Source: Qipengyuania gelatinilytica
GTDB taxonomy: Bacteria; Pseudomonadota; Alphaproteobacteria; Sphingomonadales; Sphingomonadaceae
Length of the DNA: 64,000 nucleotides
NCBI RefSeq assembly: GCF_019711315.1
Contig: NZ_CP081294.1
Coordinates: 1,612,001 to 1,676,000 of the forward strand
Direction of reading: 5' to 3'
In this document: positions 32,983-41,061 of the stretch, in pieces
Layout of the letters: each line of letters opens with the position of its first letter
Position numbering within the stretch: position 1 is the first letter of the stretch
The notes under the pieces: generated by a model
The model's input: the letters and a program-made list of their open reading frames with translations, nothing else
Database searches by the model: none
What the model was told of the DNA's origin: nothing
Position numbers and translations under genes: made by a program

Positions 32983-33473
32983 TGAACACCATGACCAAGA
33001 CCGCCACCTATACCAAGGTGGACGTCGCGAACGTTGTGCGCCGCTTCAAGACCGACCTGTTTATGATCGCCGACAGCACCGGCGCGATCACGCAGGACGA
33101 AGCTGCCGCCTACGCGCACGACGTCGAGGAACTCGCCCAGAATGGCTACCTCCATAAGGTCGATCTGACCCTCCTCTCCTACGGCGTTGAGCAGCGGGCG
33201 CTGTGCTATACAGTCGATACCGATGCGGGTTCTCTGACCTCCAGTCGCCCCGGGGGTGTCCTGTGGCCACGGGTCCCCTCTCCTTACCTCAGGATCGTGC
33301 TCTTCTATACGGCCGAGTACGACGATGATGCCCGCGAAGCGATGCGTAGCCGGCTGCATAACAGCTGGAGCCCGACCAGCGCCGACACCAGCCACTCCAC
33401 GCTCAACAGCTCGGGTGGACGCAACTACAGCAGCAATGCCTACGGATTCCAGCGCAAGGATTGGACCCAGTGA
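32982..33473 (+). CDS. cap7: CBASS HORMA-domain protein Cap7
   Basis: A 163-aa protein starting MNTMTKTATYTKVDVANVVR. It has the bacterial HORMA pattern: N-terminal helix VDVANVVRRFKTDLFMIAD, long middle helix AAYAHDVEELAQNGYLHKVD, strand EQRALCYTVDTD and a C-terminal safety-belt-like region (YLRIVLFYTAEYDDDAREAM) ending in a flexible tail. It binds and activates the CD-NTase after recognising a peptide or infection signal. GGAGGA lies 6 bp upstream. The downstream TRIP13 gene starts in a 4-bp overlap. Confidence 0.85.
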   Translation: MNTMTKTATYTKVDVANVVRRFKTDLFMIADSTGAITQDEAAAYAHDVEELAQNGYLHKVDLTLLSYGVEQRALCYTVDTDAGSLTSSRPGGVLWPRVPSPYLRIVLFYTAEYDDDAREAMRSRLHNSWSPTSADTSHSTLNSSGGRNYSSNAYGFQRKDWTQ

Positions 33474-34366
33474 CCAAGACGACGATCTTCGATGCCGAGA
33501 CCCTCGCTCCCGATCCCACCCTTACCGAACGGGAAACAACGCTGCTCGGCTTTAACTTGCGCTACGAGAGGGTCAGCGACCAGCTGAACCTCCTTCTCAA
33601 CAAGGGCGAGGTCGACAGTTGGAGCCGAGGAAAGCACGGCGGCGTCCTCCCCATCGCCAAGCTCGTGGCAGACCAGTATCCGCTGGTTGTCTTCCATGGC
33701 GACGTCGGCACCGGCAAGACCGCAATCGCGGAATGCATCGCCAATCGTCTTCTCAAGGAATCCCGCACCGAGGACGCTCTCATCTTCCGGCTTTCGAATC
33801 GGGTGCGCGGAAGTGGTCTTGTAGGGGAGATGGGCAGTTTGCTGGCTGAGGCCTTCGAGCGTGTTACCAAGGCTGTCGGAAGGAACCGCCGAGCAGTGCT
33901 GATCATCGACGAAGGGGACAGTATCGCTGCTTCGCGCGCGCAGGACCAAAGCCATCACGAGGACAAGGTCGCGGTGAACACGCTGATCCAGGGTATCGAC
34001 GACATGAGGCGGTTGCGGGGCCGTGTGGCGGTCATCCTCTGTACCAATCGCCTTTCGGCTCTCGATCCCGCGCTGCTCCGGCGCGCCGCAATCGTCGAAA
34101 AGTTCGAGCGGCCGTCGGAACAGGCACGCCGCGAACTGCTGGAAATGGATCTCGCAGGTCTTAAGCTCGAGGCTTCCGAGATCGAAGAGCTCGTCAGCCT
34201 AAGCGGCCCGACCGATGAACGCCCCGGCTGGACCTTCTCCGACTTCCGGACGAGGTTTTACCCCAAGGCGGTCGCCAAGGCCTTTCCGGATTCGGCCCTT
34301 ACGTTCGAGTGTCTCAAAGTCGCCGCGCAGGAAACGAGCGCATCGCGAGTGATGGAGGATCGCTGA
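33470..34366 (+). CDS. cap6: CBASS TRIP13-like AAA+ ATPase Cap6
   Basis: A 298-aa AAA+ protein read from the GTG at 33470, which has AAGGA 9 bp upstream. Walker A is GDVGTGKTAI, Walker B AVLIIDEGDSIA, sensor LCTNRLSALDP followed by the arginine-finger region ALLRRAAIVEKFERP, as in bacterial TRIP13. It disassembles the HORMA-CD-NTase complex and so sets the activation threshold of type III CBASS. It overlaps the HORMA stop by 4 bp and the effector start by 1 bp. Confidence 0.9.
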   Translation: MTKTTIFDAETLAPDPTLTERETTLLGFNLRYERVSDQLNLLLNKGEVDSWSRGKHGGVLPIAKLVADQYPLVVFHGDVGTGKTAIAECIANRLLKESRTEDALIFRLSNRVRGSGLVGEMGSLLAEAFERVTKAVGRNRRAVLIIDEGDSIAASRAQDQSHHEDKVAVNTLIQGIDDMRRLRGRVAVILCTNRLSALDPALLRRAAIVEKFERPSEQARRELLEMDLAGLKLEASEIEELVSLSGPTDERPGWTFSDFRTRFYPKAVAKAFPDSALTFECLKVAAQETSASRVMEDR

Positions 34367-35529
34367 TGGTACGTTCACCTATCTTCGGACGCCGTATTCA
34401 TATCGCCGGAAGCATCTCCGGAGACCCCTCGGTCGCGACGCCAGACGCCGTCGCCGCGGCACACGATCTGGTGCGCGGCTTGGTTCTCTCGCTTGTGCGG
34501 AAAGGTGCCAACTTCGTCGTCCCGGTGGACGCGGAGCCTGCGCGCGCAGATGAACTTCCGATCTGCTTCGACTGGATCATCTGGCAAGCGATCCGGGACG
34601 GGATGGCAAGTCGCCCTGCCGACGCGCCGACGCCTCTCGCGGTCGGTGTGCTGCACAATAAGACCGAAGAGCAGATCCCGGACAAGAGGCTCGAATTGTG
34701 GGATGAACTTCGTGATGGCCCCAGCGTCCTCATCGAGAGCGCTGCCAAATGGAACATGGCCGCGAAGCGCATGGAAGTGCAGGCACGACATGGCGATATT
34801 CTAATCACCCTCGGTGGAGGGGAGGGAGTTCTCTATCTGGCTGAACTCTACCATGATAACGGAAGGCCGGTGATCCCTCTCAACCTTCCCCTCGTAGAGG
34901 CAGATGAAGGGAGCCGGAGGCTCCATGATATTGCCTTGTCGAGCACTCGAAGCTCGGACTTCTTCCAGGTCGCGGAGAGCGGCAATGCGCATGACTGGAT
35001 GAACAGGATCCGCTTCTCTTCGCGCATCCCGACCGACAAGCGCGTCGCGACCCTCGTCGATCTACTGGAATCGCTCGAAAGGCCACGGGCCTTCGCGGTC
35101 CGCTTGCTCAACCCTGATCACGATGATTTTGGCGACGTGGAGAATTTCTTCGAAACGGTGGTCCAACCTGTAGTGGAAGACGAACTGGGGTTTCGTCTCA
35201 CGGTCATCGACGGTCAGCAGGCATATCAGCACGCCCGCATCGACCAGGAAATCTTCGAGAAGCTGCACCGGTCCGCACTCACGATCGCGGACCTCACCGG
35301 CAGCCGGCCCAACTGCTTCCTCGAACTTGGCTACTCGATGGGGCGAAACCTTCCTACGATTGTGACGGCGCGGGAAGGTTTCGATACGCCGTTCGACATC
35401 CAGACATTCGCCGGACATCACTGGAAAGCGTCCGGGTCAGTGAGGGAGCGGAAGAAGGCTCTGCTCGACCATATCCAGTCGGTGCGGAACCGCCCGCCGA
35501 TGGTTTCGACGGCGGGATTGATCACATGA
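34366..35529 (+). CDS. Candidate CBASS effector: SLOG domain plus NDT/TIR-like domain
   Basis: A 387-aa protein in the effector slot of the operon. Residues about 8-200 look like a SLOG (LOG/DprA-type) Rossmann domain: GRRIHIAGSIS at the start and GDILITLGGGEGVLYLAELY with GRPVIPLNLPL at its end. Residues about 240-387 resemble the nucleoside deoxyribosyltransferase/TIR-like fold: RAFAVRLLNPD, RSALTIADLTGSRPNCFLEL followed by GYSMGRNLPTIV, the Glu of LELGY being the likely catalytic residue. SLOG domains in ThsA and related proteins bind nucleotide signals, so a signal-gated NADase or nucleosidase is inferred. There is no NucC here. Confidence 0.75.
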   Translation: MVRSPIFGRRIHIAGSISGDPSVATPDAVAAAHDLVRGLVLSLVRKGANFVVPVDAEPARADELPICFDWIIWQAIRDGMASRPADAPTPLAVGVLHNKTEEQIPDKRLELWDELRDGPSVLIESAAKWNMAAKRMEVQARHGDILITLGGGEGVLYLAELYHDNGRPVIPLNLPLVEADEGSRRLHDIALSSTRSSDFFQVAESGNAHDWMNRIRFSSRIPTDKRVATLVDLLESLERPRAFAVRLLNPDHDDFGDVENFFETVVQPVVEDELGFRLTVIDGQQAYQHARIDQEIFEKLHRSALTIADLTGSRPNCFLELGYSMGRNLPTIVTAREGFDTPFDIQTFAGHHWKASGSVRERKKALLDHIQSVRNRPPMVSTAGLIT

Positions 35530-36077
35530 GCCCGAACGAGATCTTCATATCCGTCGACATCGAGACCGCGGGACCGATCCCTGGTGAATTCAGCATGCTC
35601 ACCATCGGCGCATGTGATGCCTATCGTCCAGATCGAACTTTCGAATGCGCGCTAAAACCCACAAGCCAGAACTTCGACGAAGACGCATTAAAAGTGACGG
35701 GACTTTCGCTCGAACGATTGGGACTAGAGGGACTCGAACCCGTCGAGGCGATGTCGAGCTTTGCGGAGTGGATTCACGGTATTTGCGAAGAGGCCGCTAC
35801 TCCGGTCTTCGTGGGGTTCAATGCGCCATTCGACTGGTCGTTCGTGAACTACTATTTCCACCGCTACGCAGGGGGCAATCCGTTCGGTTTTACCGCGCTC
35901 GACGTCAAGGCCCTCTATATGGGCGCGACGGGATCCAGTTGGTCTGAAACTAGCTCAAAACAGATCGCGAAAAAGCTGAGGCCGCGATCATCCGGAGACC
36001 ACAACGCATTGCACGACGCGCTCTACCAAGCGGAACTGTTTCGAGCCGTGCGCTCGATCGCGGCGGCAACAAGATAA
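35526..36077 (+). CDS. cap18: 3'-5' exonuclease of CBASS (Cap18-like, DEDDh)
   Basis: A 183-aa DEDDh exonuclease: motif I SVDIETAG, motif II NAPFDWSFVNYYF and motif III H/D in GDHNALHDALYQAELF. It overlaps the preceding gene by 4 bp, so it is part of the CBASS operon. 3'-5' exonucleases have been listed as the accessory cap18 of type III CBASS loci. It could degrade phage nucleic acid or turn over the cyclic oligonucleotide or its linear product; the sequence does not decide. Confidence 0.88.
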   Translation: MSPNEIFISVDIETAGPIPGEFSMLTIGACDAYRPDRTFECALKPTSQNFDEDALKVTGLSLERLGLEGLEPVEAMSSFAEWIHGICEEAATPVFVGFNAPFDWSFVNYYFHRYAGGNPFGFTALDVKALYMGATGSSWSETSSKQIAKKLRPRSSGDHNALHDALYQAELFRAVRSIAAATR

Positions 36078-36422
36078 GGCTCAGCGTCTTCTGGATGATC
36101 TAGAGCGGAAGGTACCCCGTTTGGAGAGTGATCGGAAATGGAACGTTGATGACTGAAATTGGGGCGCAAAGCTGCCCCGCCTAGGGGTGCGTGATCAAAT
36201 GCCCGATTTATTGCCCCAGTGCCATCAAGTGAATTCCCCCCTTTTCGCAGCAAGATCTCAGCACCAGCCACCGATTCGGGCCAAAGCCAGCCCAAATTAA
36301 TGGGTCGTTGCGCGCACTCCCCACCAAATGCTCTGCAAACCTGTGAAAAAGTGCGATTCTGCACTTATATTTCACTTACGGCTCTCGCAGCGAAATTGTG
36401 CGGCGCATCAAATGGCGGAAAT
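36078..36422. other. Right terminal non-coding segment of the element
   Basis: No gene is supported between the CBASS operon and attR. It contains a short GGGGC/GCCCC hairpin near 36163-36180 and the 23-bp terminal repeat near its end. Confidence 0.5.
36359..36381 (+). repeat. Right copy of the 23-bp terminal repeat
   Basis: It matches 9959-9981 with one mismatch (T for C) in the same orientation and lies 42 bp inside attR; it is a candidate integrase arm site. Confidence 0.5.
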
Positions 36423-36501
<79 letters not shown>

Positions 36502-36628
36502 ATGCCGTGGCGCGGGCGCTTAGCAAGGCGGGCGGCTGCTCGCCAGTGAAATCGGCTCCGGCCGATTTCAACCACGGTAACCGGCTCATTAGGAATTTGG
36601 CAATCGGCCTTGCGTAGCTTCGTCCCCC

Positions 36629-37027
36629 ATGAGCTCAATGTCGCACGAATTCGACCTTTCGCATGCCACCATGCTCCCGCCGCGCGGCGAACGCAGCAAT
36701 GCGGTGCTCACGCCCGGGGAAGTGGCGGCGCAGTGGGACGCGGTGCACGAGGCCGCTGCGGCAGTCGCGGCGCTCGCACAGCTCGGCCCCGAAGAGCTCG
36801 ACGAAGAGCTGCGCGACCTGCCGCAAAGGGCAAGCGAGGCCGGCGGACCGCAATTCGAGCTGGTCGCACGCGGGATCGACGATCTGGCAGCGGTGATGCA
36901 GCCGGGCTTGCGCGCGCTCCTGGCGATGACCGACAAGGGGCTGGATACGACCAGTGCGGCGCTCACCTTGTGGCGCGAATTTCACAAGGCGCGCGACGCG
37001 ATTGCCGCACTCGCAGCCAAAGCCTGA
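36629..37027 (+). CDS. Hypothetical protein
   Basis: A 132-aa Ala/Glu-rich, mostly helical protein (LTPGEVAAQWDAVHEAAAAV, ELDEELRDLPQRASEAGGPQ, then LTLWREFHKARDAIAALAAK). No domain is recognised and no signal or membrane segment is seen. It precedes mmcB by 50 bp in the same orientation and is the first protein gene of the core chromosome beyond the tRNA. A second ATG at 36638 is an equally possible start. Confidence 0.75.
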   Translation: MSSMSHEFDLSHATMLPPRGERSNAVLTPGEVAAQWDAVHEAAAAVAALAQLGPEELDEELRDLPQRASEAGGPQFELVARGIDDLAAVMQPGLRALLAMTDKGLDTTSAALTLWREFHKARDAIAALAAKA

Positions 37028-37077
37028 CACACGCTTCGCGGCTTGACCGCGTTCCCATTCTGTTCCAATCAGTCGCC

Positions 37078-37563
37078 ATGAGCGATTCACCCGTTATCGA
37101 ACCTGTAAGCGACGCCCTTGGCGTGTGCCGCGGCATCCAGCGCCTGTTCGCGAGGAACGACGTCTGGCTGCTGCCCGAGATGCCCTTGCGCAACGGCAGG
37201 CGCGCCGACCTGATGGGCGTCGACCCGAAGGGCCGCGTGATCATCGTCGAGGTCAAGGTCCAGCGCGGCGACCTGCTGGGCGATGGCAAGTGGCCCGATT
37301 ACCTCGATTTCTGCGACCGCTTCTACTGGGGCCTGCCGCCGCATCTCGATCGCGGCGTGCTCGATCACGAGGACTATCGTCCCGATTGCTGCGGCATCGT
37401 GGTGGCAGACGGCTATGACGGCGAAATCGTGCGCCCGGCACCGCTCCAGCCGCTGGCCGCTGCGCGCCGCAAGACCGAGGTCGAGCGCCTCGCCCGTGCG
37501 GCCATGCGCCGCGCCACCGTTGCCGGGGATCCACACTGCGCGCCCTGGGGCAACACCGAATAG
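37078..37563 (+). CDS. mmcB: MmcB-family DNA repair protein (DUF1052)
   Basis: A 161-aa protein with the MmcB pattern: RGIQRLFARNDVWLLPEMPL, RRADLMGVDPKGRVIIVEVK and GDGKWPDYLDFCDRFYWGLP. The D-x(n)-E-V-K arrangement (ADLMG...IVEVK) fits a PD-(D/E)XK nuclease fold. In Caulobacter, MmcB is part of an SOS-independent damage response. It ends shortly before the desaturase gene. Confidence 0.92.
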   Translation: MSDSPVIEPVSDALGVCRGIQRLFARNDVWLLPEMPLRNGRRADLMGVDPKGRVIIVEVKVQRGDLLGDGKWPDYLDFCDRFYWGLPPHLDRGVLDHEDYRPDCCGIVVADGYDGEIVRPAPLQPLAAARRKTEVERLARAAMRRATVAGDPHCAPWGNTE

Positions 37564-37614
37564 GCTTTCGCACTGTCATCCGGCTCGTCCATGCGCCATA
37601 GACCGGGCTGAGCC

Positions 37615-38331
37615 ATGTGGACCGCAATCATCCTTTCCGCCCTTGCGATGACCGCGATCGTCGCGCTGCGTTATCTCGCCTCGAGCGGGATCTTCGCGCT
37701 GGTGACGAACCGGAAGCTGCCCGGCTACCATGCCAAGCTTGGCCCGCAGATCAGGAAGGAAATCGGCTGGTCGCTCGCCTCGGCCGCCATTTACGGCATT
37801 CCTGCAGGCGTAGTCGCCTGGGGGTGGCAGGAGCATGGGTGGACCCGCATTTATACCGAGTGGGACGCGATGCCGCTGTGGTACCTGCCCTTGGCCCCGC
37901 TGATCTATCTCGCGCTGCACGACACCTGGTTCTACTGGACCCACCGCCTGATGCACCGGCCCTCATGGTTTCGCACCATGCATGCCGTCCACCACGCCAG
38001 CCGCCCGCCTACGGCATGGGCGGCGATGAGCTTCCACCCGTGGGAAGCGATCACCGGTGCCGTGGTGATCCCCGTGTTGGTGTTCCTCATACCCATCCAT
38101 GTCGCCATGCTGGGCATCGTGCTGCTGGTGATGACGGTGATGGGCGTCACCAATCACATGGGCTGGGAAATGTTTCCGCAGCGCATGGTTCACTCGAGGT
38201 TAGGGGGCTGGCTGATAACTGCCAGCCACCACCAGCGTCATCATGAAGAGTATCAATGCAATTACGGCCTCTATTTCCGTTTCTGGGACCGGCTTTGCGG
38301 GACCGACAAGGGGCTGAGCCCCAACGCATGA
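37615..38331 (+). CDS. Sterol desaturase/fatty acid hydroxylase superfamily protein
   Basis: A 238-aa integral membrane protein with four to five hydrophobic segments. The histidine boxes of the di-iron hydroxylase family are present: HDTWFYWTHRLMH, HAVHHASRPPTAW and the C-terminal SHHQRHHEEYQCNYG. It probably hydroxylates or desaturates a membrane lipid or carotenoid; the substrate cannot be told. Its stop overlaps the start of the DUF2141 gene (ATGA). Confidence 0.92.
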   Translation: MWTAIILSALAMTAIVALRYLASSGIFALVTNRKLPGYHAKLGPQIRKEIGWSLASAAIYGIPAGVVAWGWQEHGWTRIYTEWDAMPLWYLPLAPLIYLALHDTWFYWTHRLMHRPSWFRTMHAVHHASRPPTAWAAMSFHPWEAITGAVVIPVLVFLIPIHVAMLGIVLLVMTVMGVTNHMGWEMFPQRMVHSRLGGWLITASHHQRHHEEYQCNYGLYFRFWDRLCGTDKGLSPNA

Positions 38332-38780
38332 CGCGCCTGCTCGCCCTCCCGCTCGCAGCACTCGCGCTTGGCGCGGGTGCGCCTCCGGCATCCGAGGTCG
38401 ATGGCGCCAGCGTCACGGTGACGATCACCGAACTGCGCAATGCCAAGGGCGTGATCCGCGCCTGCATGACCACGCAGGAAAAGAGCTTCCCCAAGTGCCG
38501 CGGCGTTGCCGGCGCGCATGCCGCCAAGGTGGCCGCGCACGAGGGTTCGGTCACGCTGACCTTCGAAGGCGTGAAGCCCGGGCATTATGCGATCGCGCTG
38601 CTCCATGACGAGAACGATAACGGCAAGGCCGACCGCGCCCTTGGCATGATGCCCAAGGAGGGTTTCGGCTTCTCGCGCGATGCAAAGGTGCGCATGGGGC
38701 CGCCCAAATTCTCCGATGCGGTGTTCGAACTGGGCGAGGATGACAAGGCCCTGACGATCCGCATGCGCTACATGCTCTAG
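38328..38780 (+). CDS. DUF2141 secreted protein
   Basis: A 150-aa protein with an N-terminal signal peptide (MTRLLALPLAALALGAGAPP) and the DUF2141 hallmarks VTITELRNAKGVIRACM, GVKPGHYAIALLHDENDNGK and GFGFSRDAKVRMGPPKFSDA. It is likely periplasmic. It is coupled by 4 bp to the desaturase gene, a pairing seen often for this family; function unknown. Confidence 0.92.
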   Translation: MTRLLALPLAALALGAGAPPASEVDGASVTVTITELRNAKGVIRACMTTQEKSFPKCRGVAGAHAAKVAAHEGSVTLTFEGVKPGHYAIALLHDENDNGKADRALGMMPKEGFGFSRDAKVRMGPPKFSDAVFELGEDDKALTIRMRYML

Positions 38781-38886
38781 GCTGCGCCCAGGCCGCCGGG
38801 CAGGTAACCTTAACGCTAATTTTACTACACTCGGGCCATAGCCTGCGAGGATAAGTAAACTCGCATTTACAAGGGCTATTGCACCT

Positions 38887-41004
38887 ATGGACAGGCTTGG
38901 CGGCGCATTCGATTCGTTCGACGGTCACGATCACTTCGACGATTTCGTCGATGATGAGAGCGCTGCGTCGAATCCCCCTCCCTCTCCGGTAGGCCAGGAC
39001 GAGCGCCGCATGCAGGTGCGCGCCTACAATCACTGGGCGAGCCTGCTGGGCAACAAGCGTTTCCCGCTGATCGAGGACCTCGAGCCCGAATTCCTCGGCG
39101 ATTTCGGCCCGCACTCGGTGCTGCTCGACTTCTCGACCGGCAGCAGCACGCCGACGATCCAGTTCATCGGCGATGCACTGAGCAAGGAATGCGGCCTCTA
39201 TGAAGCCATCGAGGAGCTGAACGAGGTTCCCGAAGCTTCGCTGTTGAGCCAGGTCGCCGACAATTACCTCAAGATCCTGGCCGAACAGGCGCCGACCGGC
39301 TTTGAGGCCGAGTTCGTCAACGCGAAGGGCGCAACCGTGCTCTATCGCGGCATCCTGCTTCCCTATTCGAGCGACAGCGACACGATCGATTTCGTCTACG
39401 CCGTCATCAACTGGAAAGAGGTCGCCGACGCCGGAACGGCGGATGCGCTCATGCAGCAGATCGACGAAGCACTCGACACGGCCAACCAGCAGCTGTCGCA
39501 GGCGCCCAATCCGACGCCGCTGCGCAAGCGCAATCCGCTCCAGCTGTCCGATCCCGATCCGGTCTTCGAAGAGCCGGTCGTCGAACAGGCGCCCCAATGG
39601 GTTGCCGCCGAAGAGGTCGAAGAGGAGCATGCGCCGGCACCCTCGCTGGGCGGCAAGGGCCGCGCGGTCGATGCACTCGGCAATCCGATCGGCGGCGCGC
39701 CCGCCGACGAAGGGGAAGGCGAGCCCGAACAGGGTTACAGCGGCCCGATGACGGCGGCCGATTACGGCCTGCCCGAATGGGAAGACGAGGATTATGAGGA
39801 AGACGACGTCGACGAGGTGATCAATCCGCTCGCCGACATCGATCTCAACAGCCGCCTGCTTTCGCTCGTGAACCCGCAGGCGCGCGTGAAAAAATCGCTC
39901 GACCTGCACGGAAACGAGCAGGCAGCCGACGAACAAGAAGATGCTCCGGAAGCGGAAGAGCGCGTTGAAGTCGACGCGACCTATTTCGCGGCTGAGGAAA
40001 CGAGCGACGATCTGGCCGAAGAGCCGGTCGAATTCGCGGAAGAGCCGGAAGCCGAAGCGGTCGAGGAATTCGCCGCCGAGGAACCCGAAGCGGTCGACGA
40101 GCCTGTCTTCGAGCAGCCGGAAGATGAATACGTTGCTGCCGAAGAGGTGGCTTTCGAGGAAGCGCCGGAAGAAGCCGAGGGTCTCGAAACTGTCGAGCCG
40201 GTCGAAGATCATGCCGAGGCCGAGGCCGAGGAAGCGTTCGACGAAGAGCCGCTGGAGCTGGTCGACGAAATCGTGCCCGAAGAGATCGAAGCCGAAGCGC
40301 AGGACGAGCCTCTCGTGGCCGTGGAGCCCGAGCCCGAGCCCGAGCCCGAGATCGTGCTGGTGGCTCCCGAAGTCGAAGACATGGTCGAGGAAGAGGCAGT
40401 CCGGGACGAGCCGGAAATCGTGCTCGAAGCTCCCGAACCTGTCGAAGCCTTCGAAGAGGAGGCCCCCGAAGCGATCGAGGACGACGTCCTCGAACTGGCG
40501 GAGGCGGATGTCGTGGCCGAACCGGAAGCGGAAGTCGAAGCAGACGCCGAAGTCCATGCCGAGCCCGATTTCTCGCCGGTCGCCGAACAGGCAATCGAAG
40601 CTGAAGAGCCCGTCGCGGAGGTTGGTCCCGCTCCGATCACCGCGAGCGAGCTGGAAGACAGCCTGGCGGTCGCGAACCACCTCGCGCACTCGGAAGCGGC
40701 AGACGACGCGGAAACCCGCAAGGCGCTCTACGAGGCAGTCCGTCTCGCCTACGACCTCGCCAACTACCTGCGCGACGAAGGCAATCCAGCGGTAACGCAG
40801 GATGCATCGGAAAGCATCGATGCCCTTGCGGGCCGCCTGCGCGAACTTGAGGGACGCACGCTCTACGACCTTTCGGTACGCGGTCCGGAATTCGCACTCG
40901 TCATGATCCGGCGCGGTCCGAACGGCGAACTCACGGTGCTTGGCGAAGTGCCGGAGGAGCAGGCGCTGATCGGCAGTGCCGCGCGCAAGCTGCTTTCCAA
41001 ATAA
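38887..41004 (+). CDS. PAS-like protein with long acidic low-complexity region
   Basis: A 705-aa protein. Residues about 35-190 look like a PAS-type sensory fold (ERRMQVRAYNHWASLLGNKR, FIGDALSKECGLYEAIEELN, AEFVNAKGATVLYRGILLPY). Residues about 220-590 are a low-complexity run dominated by Glu, Ala, Val and Pro, e.g. EEPVEFAEEPEAEAVEEFAA. The C-terminal 110 residues are an ordered helical domain (EDSLAVANHLAHSEAADDAE to SAARKLLSK). It may be a scaffold or regulator. The Glu bias also creates a long spurious antisense frame. Confidence 0.85.
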   Translation: MDRLGGAFDSFDGHDHFDDFVDDESAASNPPPSPVGQDERRMQVRAYNHWASLLGNKRFPLIEDLEPEFLGDFGPHSVLLDFSTGSSTPTIQFIGDALSKECGLYEAIEELNEVPEASLLSQVADNYLKILAEQAPTGFEAEFVNAKGATVLYRGILLPYSSDSDTIDFVYAVINWKEVADAGTADALMQQIDEALDTANQQLSQAPNPTPLRKRNPLQLSDPDPVFEEPVVEQAPQWVAAEEVEEEHAPAPSLGGKGRAVDALGNPIGGAPADEGEGEPEQGYSGPMTAADYGLPEWEDEDYEEDDVDEVINPLADIDLNSRLLSLVNPQARVKKSLDLHGNEQAADEQEDAPEAEERVEVDATYFAAEETSDDLAEEPVEFAEEPEAEAVEEFAAEEPEAVDEPVFEQPEDEYVAAEEVAFEEAPEEAEGLETVEPVEDHAEAEAEEAFDEEPLELVDEIVPEEIEAEAQDEPLVAVEPEPEPEPEIVLVAPEVEDMVEEEAVRDEPEIVLEAPEPVEAFEEEAPEAIEDDVLELAEADVVAEPEAEVEADAEVHAEPDFSPVAEQAIEAEEPVAEVGPAPITASELEDSLAVANHLAHSEAADDAETRKALYEAVRLAYDLANYLRDEGNPAVTQDASESIDALAGRLRELEGRTLYDLSVRGPEFALVMIRRGPNGELTVLGEVPEEQALIGSAARKLLSK

Positions 41005-41061
41005 CCCCTTCAGGATAAATGTCTTGAGCAAGCAGGGCCCGGCGCGCTAGCGACCGGGCCC

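Larger units (their letters stand above)
9829..36422. mobile_element. Integrative mobilisable element in tRNA-Arg(CCG) carrying RM and CBASS
   Basis: Bounded by the 47-bp tRNA-derived repeats. A tyrosine recombinase is at the left end, and a mobilisation set (MobF relaxase, coupling protein, accessory protein, candidate oriT) with an AlpA-like regulator is in the middle. No VirB/Tra mating-pair genes are present, so transfer would need a helper system. Cargo consists of an Abi_2-like protein, a type I RM operon with extra genes, an antirestriction protein and a type III CBASS operon. The element is about 26.6 kb. Insertion restores the tRNA gene at the right end. Confidence 0.9.

Noticed and set aside
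38551-41031. 826-codon open frame on the minus strand opposite the PAS-like gene
   Set aside because: It is created by the Glu/Val-rich codon bias of the plus-strand gene; its protein is a Phe/Arg/Leu/Asp/Gly low-complexity translation without domains.
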